Below are positions 1 to 11,679 of a stretch of 64,000 bases of DNA, one piece after another. The notes beneath the pieces were generated by a model. That model was not told the DNA's origin. It ran no database searches and saw only the letters and a program-made list of their open reading frames with translations. The stretch spans positions 18,576,641 to 18,640,640 of the forward strand of contig NC_012878.2 in the NCBI RefSeq assembly GCF_000003195.3, given 5' to 3'. Source of the DNA: Sorghum bicolor. Lineage: Eukaryota; Streptophyta; Magnoliopsida; Poales; Poaceae. The translations under genes were made by a program, and so were the position numbers. The first letter of the stretch is position 1. Each line of letters opens with the position of its first letter.

Positions 1-343
1 TTTGGACAGGATATAAATGTAGACCCTAGGGCAATGTAATGAAACATCTATCAATCAATCAAACAAAAGTTTTTACTCATATTCCAGCATCTACTTTTTT
101 GATGACTTCGTCATATTTTCTTTTTACTATGAGTTCTTAGGAATTCGTCGAGTCAAACTCGGCGTGTTCTCAAGTTCCACGTGAGCACCTCTTGGCTGTG
201 ACATCCGGGCGCATCGCTGTAGTCGGGACCAAAGTGTTCGAGTTACCACCTTTGTCGATTGTAAGGTTAAATCGGCTGGCACGCCTTAACGTTGGAATCG
301 GGTATTAGCCCTTTGTGTTTGCAGATCAGCTTTTGCACCAACA
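1..343 (+). repeat. LTR fragment, unnamed family (3' part, cut by window start)
   Basis: The stretch shares its order of short blocks with 464-961 plus 2004-2231: a TATA-like atataaat near position 11, repeats of tcaatcaatc, a cgtcgagtc block and a terminus reading tttgcaccaaca. The right end at 343 has the CA expected of an LTR. No coding sequence is visible. Orientation follows the TATA-like box. The family is not recognised. Confidence 0.6.
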
Positions 344-463
344 AGGTTGTTTGGATTTGGTAATTAATTGCTGTCAGAAAGGGAATAATTGTGAAAAGGC
401 ATCATTATCAGGAGAGAATTTTGGAGCATTAAATGATTTTATACTCCAAAATTGGAGGGCATC
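344..463 (+). other. 120-bp spacer between two LTRs, PPT-like at its end
   Basis: Only 120 bp separate the end of one LTR from the start of the next. The last bases (attggagggcatc) resemble a polypurine tract immediately 5' of a 3' LTR. No tRNA primer-binding site is obvious after position 343. This is either an internally deleted or TRIM-like element, or the product of unequal recombination. Confidence 0.45.
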
Positions 464-2231
464 TGTTGACACCGTGTTTTGACACGAGTCAGGAAGGTTA
501 ATGAAGCTTGGATCGGCAGATGGAGAAGTAACGACTAGCTAATAGAAAAGTTGCCATGGCCTATGATATCGATGATAAGGCCTCGGGAGGGAGGTATGAT
601 TAAGTCTAGGAACAGTGGTTGGTCGATACCGATAGTCAATGTTGACGATTGCCGATGGAGGATGAAGATGCCGATGATGGTGCAAGGAGATGTGGGAGTC
701 GTCAGCAGGAATAATGGTGGTGTGCCGATCGTCCAAGATAGATAAATTATTATTTTCTATAATTGTTAGAGTTTATTTTATGTACGAGTTCTATTTGATA
801 TGGAATTAGAATCCAAGTCATACCTGGTTGTAACACTTTAAGACAAAGTATAAATATAGGCTTAGTAGCGATGTAAGAGGACAATCCAATCAATCATACA
901 CAAAGTTTTTACATCTATTTTCGCATCTACTTTCGACGACTTCGTCAGCTCGCATATTTACTGTCGGTGTTTTTCCCCCGGGGGGGTCACACCAACGAGT
1001 AAATTTGTATGCGTGCTCCCCTTTCCGGATGGTGATGCAAGAAGACAGGGGATTTATCCTGGTTCGGGCAAGAGAAGGCCCTACGTCCAGCGGGGGGAGG
1101 GAGTTTGTATTATCTTGCACCTAAGTGCTTGTACAGGGGCGAATACAAGCGTGATATGAAGTGTGTAGCTCTACTACGTGTGTGTTCTTGTGTTGAGAGA
1201 TGTCCCTCTTCTATTCCTGAGTCCCTCCTTTTATAGCTCCAAGGAGAGACACAGGGTACATGCGTAGACGTTAGAGTAGGGATCGATAGCCGCATGGAGC
1301 GCTGACCTACTCGAGGCTTCCGTACGGCATGGCCTCGAGCCGTCCCATCCTGATAGCTTGGTGATGATTACGCGTGCTCCTGCGAGCTGCCCTGCCAGCC
1401 GCCTTGTGCTGGTTCTGAGGTCGCATGCTCGTATGGTATGGTGGCGGATCCAGCGGAGCTGCTGTGGTGTCGTCAGTCGACGCCCGACTTGTCTCTAGGA
1501 AGGGACCTTGTTCGATCGAGGGTTGGGCGCCGCGTAATATGCTGATATCTGGAGCGTTGACCTTGGGTGTCTCGAGGGGGTCCCGATTAGACGTTCCATC
1601 CTTGTTTCCCGCGTCCTGACACGCTCTGGGTCGTTCGGTGGGAAGGCTGCAAAAAGAACGATGGGACGGAAGCTTTCTTCCTATCACGCCTCCCATGACC
1701 TGTGTGTTAGGTGGGGAAGCGTCAGGTACATTTAATGCTCCGGCTCGCGTGCGCGCGTCGGGCGGCGGACAGTGTCCTCGCGCCCGACAGCTCCTGGTTC
1801 GCTCGAGCCCGCTTCCGTCATCGACGGCAGCCATCGTTCGAGTCCTGAACCGATTCGCTCGAGACTATTTCCGTCTTCGAGGCTGCGACTGTCGACGGCG
1901 GCGCATACGTAAGATTAGAGCGTCGAATTAAGGGTCTCGACCTTCGTACGGGCAATCTCACGATGCGCATTGCTGAGGGTACCCCTTACCGATACCCTCG
2001 ACATTTTCTTTTACTTACAAGTTCTTAAGAATTCTTCGAGTCATACTCGACGAGTTCTCGAGTTCCGCGTGAATACCTCTTGGCCATGGCATCTAGGCGC
2101 GTCGCTGTTGTCGGGACCAAAGTATTCGAGTTATCACTTTTGTCGATTGTAAGGTCAAATCGGCTGGCATGCCTTAACTTTGAAATCAGATATTAGCCCT
2201 TTGTGTTTGCAGATCTACTTTTGCATCAACA
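464..2231 (+). repeat. LTR of the same unnamed family, split by a solo LTR
   Basis: The LTR begins TGTTGACACCG at 464 and ends ...GCATCAACA at 2231. Removing the insertion at 962-2003 and its target duplication leaves about 721 bp. The TATA-like tataaatata near 850 gives the plus orientation. The small reading frames inside have no family resemblance and are not called. Confidence 0.65.
962..2003 (-). repeat. Solo LTR of the element E family
   Basis: The 1042-bp block reads TGTCGGTG... to ...CCCTCGACA and is the reverse complement, by eye, of the LTR at 35378-36412. Its TATA box (tataaaagg) is on the minus strand near 1230. Flanks tttac (957-961) and ttttc (2004-2008) look like a 5-bp target duplication with one change; the uninterrupted site is seen at 111-130. 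No internal domain is present, so it is a solo LTR formed by recombination. The frames at 1307-1931 are LTR sequence, not genes. Confidence 0.8.
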
Positions 2232-3178
2232 GGTTCCAAAAACCGGTAAACTTTGTATAGTATCATCTTATCGGGCAAGTAACCCAAATAAGGGAAGAAT
2301 CAGAGAAATCCCTATCAGGCACCTATAAGCCTATCAATCCTATCAACGGGAAGTGGACAACAGAGGAATAAACGCAGCTATAAAGTCACCTACGTGAACT
2401 ACCACTGTCCGGCTCATCAGGGGACATTCACAAACAACCATAGCCTAGACACCACGTCTATGCTACGAATCACTACTCCGACCTAGGAGCTACCCAAATT
2501 GTAGTACTCAATATTATATGAGTTGCAAACCAAAGAACGAATACAAACAAGTTGCTTACTTGAATTAGAAGGATAAATATAGAAGTACCTCAGAACGTAG
2601 CTGCGGTGAGGGAGCAGAATCCAGATGAATACAGCTCTTGAGGAAGCTCTGATACGCTGGGACTCCTCTGAATCTCTACTCCTCCACTCTATCTCTCTAA
2701 TCTCTATCTTGATTGCTAGCCTACATCTAGTGGATCTCTATCTAATGCTCTGACTCTTCATCTCTTGATCTGGCCTGCTTATAGCCTGGTGAGATGGACA
2801 TGCGCCGTTGGATCAAACCGACTTAACAAGCAGCCGAGATGGCTCCTCAAAGGCGGTGGAGGAAGCTTCCGTAAGGGGGAGCAAACCCTAACCATAGGGA
2901 GCTGGCCGGCGCTTGGGTGGGGTTGGCCGGCCCCACCTGGCGGCTGTTGGCTCTCCCGTTGCGTCGGGTGTCTTCTAGAGTGTTCCTGATTCCTCTAGTG
3001 TCATCCTTCCGTCGCGGATAAGTTTCGTGGCCGATTAGCACTTAAATCCCTCTTTTCAGCTCTTTTTGAAATATGCAAAACTCGTGGAAATTGTCAGTAG
3101 TAACCCTATTCTAGTAGATATTTATATTTGGTGGAGAAATAAATGCTAACAAATTTTGTAAGTTAACAAGTGTCAACA
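2232..3178 (-). repeat. Decayed Athila-type LTR remnant
   Basis: Scattered blocks match the LTRs of element D and F in the same orientation: a cacctataa...cctatc block, a 'gacaccacgtctatgct...attactc' block, 'tctctaatctc' runs and a terminus reading gtgtcaaca at 3178. The 5' edge is worn, so the left limit is approximate. No coding sequence is recognised. Confidence 0.45.
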
Positions 3179-3194
3179 CAAGGATAAGAGGATG

Positions 3195-4523
3195 ACATGC
3201 TAGACATTCTCAGTCCTGAGGGTATTGAGAAGCTGGGACAAGCTATCAAGAATTTTATTCTTTGGCCTCAACGGGATATCCTGTTGTCTAAGCTACCACA
3301 ATCGTCACCTCAAGAAGTACCGCTGAACTAGGAGTCGTCCCATGCAGATGTTGGTGGTACCACATCTCTTCCGAGTCCACCACCCTCTCTGATCTTCCCT
3401 CCACCATCCTCACCTATAATGCCTCACCCACCATCCCCGCCACCATCACCTAAAGTTGAACCTTCACCAGCACCACTAGAACCTTCCACACCACCACCAC
3501 CCAAAAATATTTAAATTTTCTAGGGCCCAAATTGATTTCCCCGTATGAGCCAAAGAAGAGGAAGTCTGCTGGTACGAACCTATTTTTGTTAGGAATTCCA
3601 ATGAGCCGCATGACAAAACTAGTTGAATTAGTTGAGCACGAGAAGGAAGCGAAGAAGTCTAAACCAGCTTTTGTAAATATCATGCCACCCACTAAAGATG
3701 ATTATAAATATGTCCCTGCAAAATATGAGCTGGGCAGGCCTCTACTCACTTGGAATAAACTCAGAAAGGTCCCAGCTAGTATAAAAAGGTTCAATGACTA
3801 GTATGTGAGAGCATCTTCTATTGGCATCAACATGATCAATGTAGATATACCAACAGAGACATTTAATAGTGACCGTACAACAACAATCGTGACCTTCGAG
3901 GACATGTGGTTATTGATGAACCTCCAAAGACTCGACGTGCAGCTCATAACTATGTTTGCTTTGTAACTGTCACTCATACAATGCTTTCATTTGTTATTAT
4001 GTGTGAGATGCATTAAATTTTAATACTAACATACAAGTGCGTGTTGCAGAATGCAAAATGAACTCCAACAGATTTGGTACGGTCCGGATCCAAGTACTAA
4101 TGCTAGTAAAAGGGTCGCGTATATGAGCCCAATGAGGATATATGAGGATGAGCACACATTTAGGATCAGAAACAATCATGACTCCTTAAATGGTTTTGGA
4201 TTCAAAAGAGCATGTGGACGAAATAGAGAAAATAGAAAAGAACCATCTAGCTCGTTACGGCCTCTACCTAGCCATGGCAATGCCTCTACATACAAATTTC
4301 GATAAGTGTCAGTTTGCATGCATCATATTAATAATTAAAATGCGCACTTTCATCACAAAGTTGATTCTCTTAGGGACCACTAGATCTGCTTAATGATTAA
4401 TCTCAGGCTTGGACATGTGCATGTCCTAGACTCCACAGCCTATGATCCATCAACTTATGCACCATTCATTACTATCTTAGCACGGTTAGCTGAGTAAAAT
4501 ATGCATACAGAGATTTATAAGAG
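3195..4523 (+). pseudogene. CACTA-associated ORF, N-terminal and middle part (decayed)
   Basis: A degenerate frame starts around 3195 (LDILSPEGIEKLGQAI, NFILWPQRDI), runs through a proline-rich stretch (3365-3510), then a conserved-looking block at 3532-3801 and another at 4051-4497 containing VHVLDSTAYDPSTYAPF, which resembles the substrate-side segment of plant C48 (Ulp1-like) protease ORFs carried by CACTA elements. Stop codons near 3330, 3513 and 3799 and a frameshift near 4200 break it. The reading continues across element A at 26829. The role of this ORF in transposition is not established; the family call rests on motif style and on the CACTA terminus downstream. Confidence 0.6.
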
Positions 4524-4983
4524 TGTGGGGGTATAGACCCCTATACCCTTACGGCTAGACTTGGGCCAGGAGGCTTGGCCCATTACGAGACAAGCTCAAG
4601 GTTTGATCCGACAGCTTGGAGTTTCGCGCAAGGAAACAAGACGTGGAGATCAAGCAGGATTTTAGTCGGTTAGAATAGGAATTGATATCGAACTATCTAT
4701 GGCAATTGTAACCGACTAGGATTAGTTTCCAGATCTGTAACCCTGCCCTCCGGACTATATAAGGAGAGGCAAGGGACCCCCCTAGATCATCATATTCTCT
4801 CAACACAAATCAATACAACCAGACGCAGGACGTAGGTATTACGCCAACCCGGCGGCCGAACCTGGATAAAAAGCTTGTCCGTGTCTTGCGTCACCATCGA
4901 GTTCGTAGTTTGCGCACCGTCTACCGATAAACTACTACCGTGGGTATACCCCAAGGTAGACTGTCGACTAGCTTTCGTCGACA
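4524..4983 (+). repeat. Element A 5' LTR
   Basis: The LTR is 460 bp, begins TGTGGGGGTATAG and ends GTCGACA. It matches 26369-26828 except for three transitions. It carries the promoter (TATA at 4755) and, presumably, the polyadenylation region. Confidence 0.93.
4755..4763 (+). promoter_or_regulatory. TATA box of element A LTR
   Basis: The sequence ctatataag lies at bases 232-240 of the LTR in a GC-richer context. The same box is at the equivalent place in the 3' LTR and, on the minus strand, in element C (48537-48545). It is the likely core promoter for the genomic transcript; the start site is not mapped. Confidence 0.65.
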
Positions 4984-4984
4984 G

Positions 4985-5002
4985 TGGCGCGCCAGGTAGG
5001 GG
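4985..5002 (+). promoter_or_regulatory. Primer-binding site of element A
   Basis: One base after the LTR the sequence TGGCGCGCCAGGTAGGGG begins with TGG, complementary to the CCA end of a tRNA. The identical 18-mer is found at 48301-48318 (minus) in element C. It contains the palindrome ggcgcgcc. I cannot name the tRNA with confidence; it differs from the tRNA-Asp type site of elements B and D. Confidence 0.7.
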
Positions 5003-5031
5003 GTGTGCGTGCAACTTCTCTGGCGAACAAG

Positions 5032-8000
5032 ATGGTTACGATCCCAGCTTCCGCGACTGTGCCCGAAGGCCTCACGTTCACCGTCGGCCAGATCACGTGG
5101 ACGACGTGCAGCGACGGCCTCACGACCACAGTTTCGAAAGAAACTCAAATCCGATCTGAGACCATGCCGTCTCCGACCACTCGCGTGGCGGCACCGAGCG
5201 CCCGACCACCGCTCCCGCACTATAAGGGAAAGAAGATCGGCTGCTCGGACTTTCTCCAAGCGCTAAATCGCGCTGATTCCAAGCTACTTGAAGCCTCCCA
5301 ACTAGTGGACGGAATCCTGCGTCAGCCCGATCAAGCTGCTCCAATGGATTTTTTCAAATCCCGTCGGCCAACTCGTGTCTTTACACACGAACGGCTGGGA
5401 ACGCCCCTGACGATAACCTCAACTCCCTCAGGACGATCCGTCAAGCTCAAGAAGGGAGACTATCCTTGCGGCCTGAACAGCTCGGCCTCTCTCTACTCGT
5501 GGCACATCCAATCCGTTTTCAGCAAAGCTGGTTGGTCGCTAAAAAGGAACGATCGTCACTACGTCAACATGGTGACAGTCCAAGAACCACGGGACGGCCA
5601 GGCTTCCAGCACCAACTCAAGCACCGGTTCCGTCCCCACCGAAGTTATAAACACCGAAGACGAGGACTACGACCTGGATTTGCCCTCACACCCTCCGGGT
5701 TTCCCTCGTTCCCCGGTATTCCCCCCTCGGCGAGGAGATATTGTCTTCAACGTCAGCGCCGACGAACCGGTCGTCGATGGAGAAACAGACGAGCAGAGGC
5801 AACTCCGCGAGCAGCGTAACGCCGATCGCGCCCGACGACGTGCGGACGAGCAACAACAAATTCCACCGCATAATCTCAACGACGCTTTTGACATGGTCGG
5901 GGACCAGCCAGTCTACAAGACGCCAAGCGCCAACGTGGCTGTGGCCATGGCTAATCTAGATCGGCTCCCTGATACCCCTGAATACCAAGGAGTCCGGACC
6001 AGCATCCGAGCACACCTGATCGCCGCAATGGGATAGACAGCCACTCTGCTCAAGAGAGCCCAGGACGTCTCTTACACGGAAGCCAGCTCCGACCAGACCA
6101 ATCGTAGCCGGACCTCACCACCTCCAAGCAGGCGTCGCCATAGCTGCTCTCCCGACAACCATCGAAAAGATTCACGGCGCGACGATGGTGGTCGGGACAC
6201 TGACGGTCACCATGAGCAGAACCGCAGACGCGGTCAAGAAGTAAACCAACACAGGGATCTCCGGCACAACATCCCTCTCAAAGATGCCCGGGACCGTATC
6301 AACAGGCGTGCCACAGAGACAGCAGCCCACGAAAACCTGCGCCGTATTGAGTACGATGCAACACACGGCCCCCCGGGCCTAAGGCAATTCTCCTCACACC
6401 TCCGCCAGGTCGTGTGGCCCCGCAACTTCAAGCTCGAAAAACTTAAAAAATACGATGGCAAGGAAAATCCAGAGAACTGGATCACTCTCTATGAAATCGC
6501 CGTCCGATCAGAAGCGGGAGACGAGCACGTCATGGCCAACTACTTCCCCGTAGTCCTCGACCAGGCTGGCCATCAGTGGCTTCTTGGCTTGCCCGAGGAC
6601 TCCTTCGACTCTTGGGAAGAGCTACGCCAGGCTTTCATCGACAACTTCATCGCCACATGCGAGCAGCCTGGAAATAAGTATGACCTCGAAAGGATAAGGG
6701 ACAGGAAGAACGAACCTCTGCGCGATTACATCCGACGATTCTCGGATATGCGCCTAAAGATCCCGAAGATTTCCCACGACGAGGCCATCTCTGCCTTCAT
6801 CAAGGGCCTGCGCTTCCATGAAGCGCTAAGGAACAAGTTGTTGCGTAAACGGCCCACAACGGTGGCAGAGATCCTCGCCACGGCCAAAAATTATGCCGAC
6901 GCCGACGACGCGGAGAAACTAATCCGAGACGATGCGAGAGGTCCCGACCAGCCTCCCCGGCGAGATGACGGTCGCGGTCAATACGACAACAGGAACAACT
7001 GCCGCCCCGACAACCGCGATCACAGAGAAGGTTGGGATCGGCGGCGCGAAAACCGCGACGATTTCAGAGGAAAGCGCCCCCGAGACTACGACCACGAAGT
7101 AAATACGGTCAAGCGTCCCAACGGGCGGCGGGACTACCAAGAAGACTACAACAAAACGTTGAAGGGACCGTGCCAACTACATCCAAAGTCTAATCATACC
7201 ATGGAAGAGTGCCGCGTCCTCAAAAGTATGTATACACGGCGGGCCGCCCAAGACGACTCCGCGAAGAAAAATGGCAAGCGAGACGGGCACGACCACGAAG
7301 ACGAGGATGAGGACCAAGATAGGGACCCCCGACACCAATACGTCAGCCCCACTGACGTGGTCCACTCCATCTTCGGGGGCAAGGTCTCCATCGAATCTAA
7401 GCGAGAAAGAAAGCTATTAAAGAGAGCCTGCCTCAACATAGACAGTACGGACGGGCTGATCGCAGATCCAAAATTTCCCCCGTGGTCGCACAGGGAGATC
7501 TCATTCAGCAGGAAGGACCAGTGGGCCGCTATCCTAGAGCCAGGTCATTTCCCTCTGATCCTGGACCCTTGCATCAACAGCATCAGATTCGAGCGCGTGC
7601 TCGTGGACGGGGGAAGCTCCATCTACATCCTCTTCCGCAACAGCCTGCCCGCTCTCAAGATATCTCCTGCACAACTAAAACCCTACGATGCCCAATTCTG
7701 GGGGGTTTTGCCAGGTCAGAGCTCAGTGCGCCTCGGACAGATAACACTGCCTGTCCAATTCGGCACACCCGACCACTTTCAGACAGAGTTTATCAACTTC
7801 GTGGTCGCGGACTTCGACGGGACCTACCACGCTATACTGGGCCGACCATCGCTGACAAAGTTCATGGCAGTCCCGCACTACTCATACCTGGTACTTAAGA
7901 TGCCTACGGAGAAGGGTGTCCTAACCATCAGAGGCAACGTCTATACCGCGTATACCTGTGAAGAAGAGAGCTTCAAGATCACCGAAGCAATAGACCTCTC

Positions 8001-8178
8001 AATCCGCATGGCAGAAACAGCAACCCAAGCCGCGCAGCTACCCCCCGACCAGCTTCGACTACTAGAGCAGGAGACAGCCAGGAAGAATTCAAAATCCAAG
8101 GAGTACAAGGAAGTACAGCTGGTCAACGGCAGCCCCGAAAAGACGGCCCTCATCGGGGCCAATCTAGATCCAAAATAG
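5032..8178 (+). pseudogene. gag-pro: Gag-protease of element A (one internal stop)
   Basis: The first in-frame ATG is at 5032; upstream codons overlap the PBS. Frame 1 is open to 8178 except for TAG at 6034-6036, where element C reads CAG, so it is a point mutation (Gln to stop). Gag has a basic Arg/Asp-rich middle, a retrotransposon gag core (WPRNFKLEKLKKYDG at about 6415 through the YDLERIRDRKN block near 6680), and a Cys/His cluster CQLHPKSNHTMEEC near 7175. The aspartic protease follows with the active-site motif VDGGSSI near 7600 and a GRPSLT block near 7840. The ORF closes with TAG at 8176-8178, in frame with RT; that stop is shared by element C and may be a recoding site. Confidence 0.85.
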
Positions 8179-11100
8179 GAAGACGCGCTCGTCAGGTTTC
8201 TAAGGGACAACGTGAGCGTTTTCACATGGAAACCCGCAGACATGCCCGGCGTCCCACGAAACCTGATCGAGCACTCGTTAAATGTCTCGAAGACCGCAAG
8301 ACCAATCAAGCAAAAGCTGCGACGGTTCGCTCGTGACAAAAAGGAGGCTATTAGGACAGAAATAACACGGCTTCTAGCAGCCGAATTCATAAAAGAAGTG
8401 TATCATCCCGATTGGCTCGCCAATCCGGTTCTTGTACGCAAAAAGAATAATGAATGGAGAATGTGCGTTGATTACACTGATCTCAGTAAACACTGTCCTA
8501 AAGATCCTTTTGGTCTCCCTCGCATCGACGAGGTGGTCGATTCAACGGCCGGATGCGAACTCCTCTCTTTTCTAGATTGCTACTCTGGTTATCACCAGAT
8601 CTCGCTAAAGGAAGACGATCGGATAAAAACATCCTTCATTACTCGTTTTGGCGCATACTGCTACACGACCATGTCCTTCGGACTCAAAAACGTCGGAGCC
8701 ACTTATCAATGGGCTATCCAGCAATGCCTCCATGACGAGATTCGTGATGACCTCGTCGAGGCCTATGTAGACGACGTGGTCGTAAAAACAAGGGACGCAA
8801 GCACCCTAATCGACAACTTAGACCGGACTTTCAAGGTGCTTAATCGGTACAAGTGGAAGCTTAACCCCAAAAAGTGCATCTTTGGTGTTCCTTCCGGTCT
8901 ACTACTCGGCAACGTTGTCAGTCGTGACGGGATACGACCAAACCCTTCAAAAGTAAAAGCAGTACTCGACATGCGGCCACCCAAGAATGTCAAGGATATT
9001 CAGAAGCTTACCGGATGTATGGCCACCCTCAGTCGCTTCATCTCAAGACTAGGCGAAAAAGGCCTCCCTTTCTTCAAACACTTGAAAGCGTCGGAAAAAT
9101 TTTCTTGGACAGAGGAAGCCGACACCGCATTCACTCAGCTCAAGACTTTTCTCACTTCGCCACCTGTCCTTACAGCGCCTCAGCCCGATGAAGACCTACT
9201 CCTTTACATTGCTGCAACCGACAGGGTTGTTTCCACAGCAATAGTGGTCGAGCGAGATGAACCAGGTCATGCCTATAAGGTCCAGAGGCCCGTTTACTTC
9301 ATAAGTGAAGTCTTAAACGAGTCCAAGGCCAGGTACCCACAGATACAGAAGCTCATATACGCTATCCTAATAACGTCAAGAAAGCTGAAACATTACTTCG
9401 ACGGCCATCGAGTCTCGGTGACCACCAGTTTCCCTCTCGGGGACATTCTGCGCAATAAAGATGCCAACGGCAGAATCGTAAAATGGGCAATGGAGTTATG
9501 CCCATTTTCCCTGGAGTTCCAGAGCCGCACCACAGTTAAGTCTCAGGCCTTGGTCGATTTCATTGCTGAGAGGACGGATCTTAACGAGCCTCCCGTTCCC
9601 GATGTCTCCGACCACTGGTCAATGTTCTTTGACGGGTCCTTGAACATCAACGGTGCCGGCGCTGGGATATTGTTCGTGTCGCCTAATAAGGACAAACTAC
9701 GTTACGTCCTTAGGATCCTCTTTCCGGCGTCAAACAATGTCGCCGAATACGAAGCGTGCCTGCACGGCATAAGGCTCGCCGTTGAGTTAGGAGTCAAACG
9801 CCTCTATGCCTATGGCGACTCTGCTTTGGTTATCAATCAGCTCAACAAGGAGTGGGACGCAACCCACGAAAAGATGGATCTCTACTGCAAAGAAATTCGC
9901 AAATGGGAAACCAACTTCTACGGCATAGAGTACATCCATGTGGTCCGGGATAAGAACCAGGCAGCAGATGCGTTGTCAAAGTTAGGATCATCTCGGGCCC
10001 AGATCCCGCGGGGTATTTTTGTCCAGGACATCCACGAGCCCAGCGTAGGCTCCTCCCTAGTCGACAAGCAACCCACTGAGGCAATGCTCATAGACGATGC
10101 CACTCCGACAACCGGTGGTCATTATTGGCGTACCCCGTTCATCAAGTATATAGCGGACGGGACAGGCTCTCAGGACAAGACAGAGAACGAGCGCCTCACT
10201 CGACGGTCAAAGAACTACATCCTGGTCGATGGCAAACTTATGCGAAAAACGCAAGCTCTGAGGTACTGCTCAAATGCATATCCCAAGTTGATGGTATCAA
10301 ACTCCTAGAAGACATACATGCTGGATCCTGCGGCAATCATGCCGTATCCAGAACGTTGGTCGGAAAAGCCTTCCGGGCAGGTTTTTATTGGCCAACCGCG
10401 GTCAACGACGTAGAAAAATTGGTCCGACACTGCGAGGGATATCAGTTTTTCGCTAAGAGGACCCACGTACCTGCTCACGAAATTCAAACCATCCCGTCGT
10501 CCTGGCCCTTCGCTTGCTGGGGGCTTGACATGATCGGGCCATTTAAACCAGCTCCCGGCAACTTCAAGTTTGTTTTCGTATTAATCGACAAGTTCTCCAA
10601 GTGGATTGAATACATGCCTCTAGTCAAAGCAACCTCCGAGAAGGCTGTAGAGTTCCTCAATCAAATCATACACAGATTCGGTATCCCGAACAGCATAATC
10701 ACCGACCTGGGTACTCAGTTTACTGGCACCACATTTTGGGACTTCTGCGATGACAGAGGCATAGTCATAAAATATGTGTCAGTAGCTCATCCACGGGCCA
10801 ATGGACAAGTGGAACGCGCAAACGGAATGATCATTGACGCCCTAAAGAAAACGCTGTACACCGAGAACGACAGAGCACCCGGTCGATGGATGAAAGAGTT
10901 ACCTGCCGTGGTCTAGGGCCTCCGAACTCAGACCAGTCGAAGCACAGGAGTATCTCCCTACTACATGGTCTACGGCTCCGAGGCAGTCCTGCCGTCTGAC
11001 ATAACCTTGGGATCTCCTAGGATCGAACACTTCGACCAGGCGACAGCCGACAACGCCAGAGAACTCGAAATCAACTGCATGGAGGAAAAGCGTTTGAATT

Positions 11101-11363
11101 CTTGTTTCCGAACAGCAAAGTACCTCGCGGCAGTCAGGCGATAACACAACAGGAACGTCAAGGACCGTTCCTTCGTGGTCGGCGACCTGGTACTTAGGTG
11201 GAAAACAAGCCAAGAGGGAATGCACAAGCTCTCCACTCCCTGGGACGGACCCTTCGTGGTCGCCGAAGTCACACGACCCACGTCCTACAGATTGGCATAC
11301 CCAGACGGGACACGCGTGCCTAACTCTTGGCATATAGACAAACTTCGACGATTTTACCCATAA
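8179..11363 (+). pseudogene. pol: Pol of element A: RT, RNase H, archaeal-type RNase H, integrase (broken)
   Basis: In frame with gag-pro after the TAG. Reverse transcriptase: [25 protein letters not shown] near 8455 and the YVDD active site at 8764-8775. A weakly conserved RT-linked RNase H follows (9200-9560), then a second RNase H (about 9615-9990) keeping [17 protein letters not shown] and NQAADALSK, the archaeal-type domain of Tat elements. Integrase: zinc-finger segment near 10325-10450, catalytic [13 protein letters not shown] and GQVERANG, ending RRFYP. Breaks relative to element C: one-base deletion near 10245 (frame 1 to 3), Cys to Tyr in the zinc finger (CEGY near 10435), Trp to TAG at 10914, Tyr to TAA at 11142-11144. 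It cannot make an intact integrase. Confidence 0.88.
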
Positions 11364-11679
11364 GTTCTAATAACTTTCGCTTGTAAATATCTTATAATCG
11401 TCAATAATAAAGTTTTCTATTTTTTGCCTATACTTTGTTGCATGCAGAACTCTTGGCAAACCTTCTGCAATGGAAGCTCCTAGCGACTACAAAGTCGAAT
11501 ACGGTGACACGTCACTCAGAAAACCGTACAGCGCTCAAAATAACAGTCATGACAAAAGCAAACTTTATTACAAACTTTACATACAAAGTTTACAATAAAT
11601 ACCCTGACGGGCAGACGCTAGTCTATTCCTACAGACTACCCTATCGGCCTAACTGCTTGGGCTGATCACCCGTTTGGCC
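11364..11679. terminator. Convergent 3' ends of pol and the antisense gene
   Basis: The 316-bp gap lies between the end of pol (plus) and the end of the aORF (minus). It holds AATAAA at 11406-11411 on the plus strand and, on the minus strand, gtaataaag (11562-11569). Element C keeps the same layout: AATAAA at 41733-41738 for its aORF and tttatt (41900-41905) for its pol. This suggests two transcription units ending toward each other. The small plus-strand frame here is not called. Confidence 0.5.

Noticed and set aside
1307..1931. Overlapping open frames of 175 and 97 codons on both strands
   Set aside because: They lie in the solo LTR 962-2003 and recur in the element E LTR; no domain, GC-rich frame artefacts.
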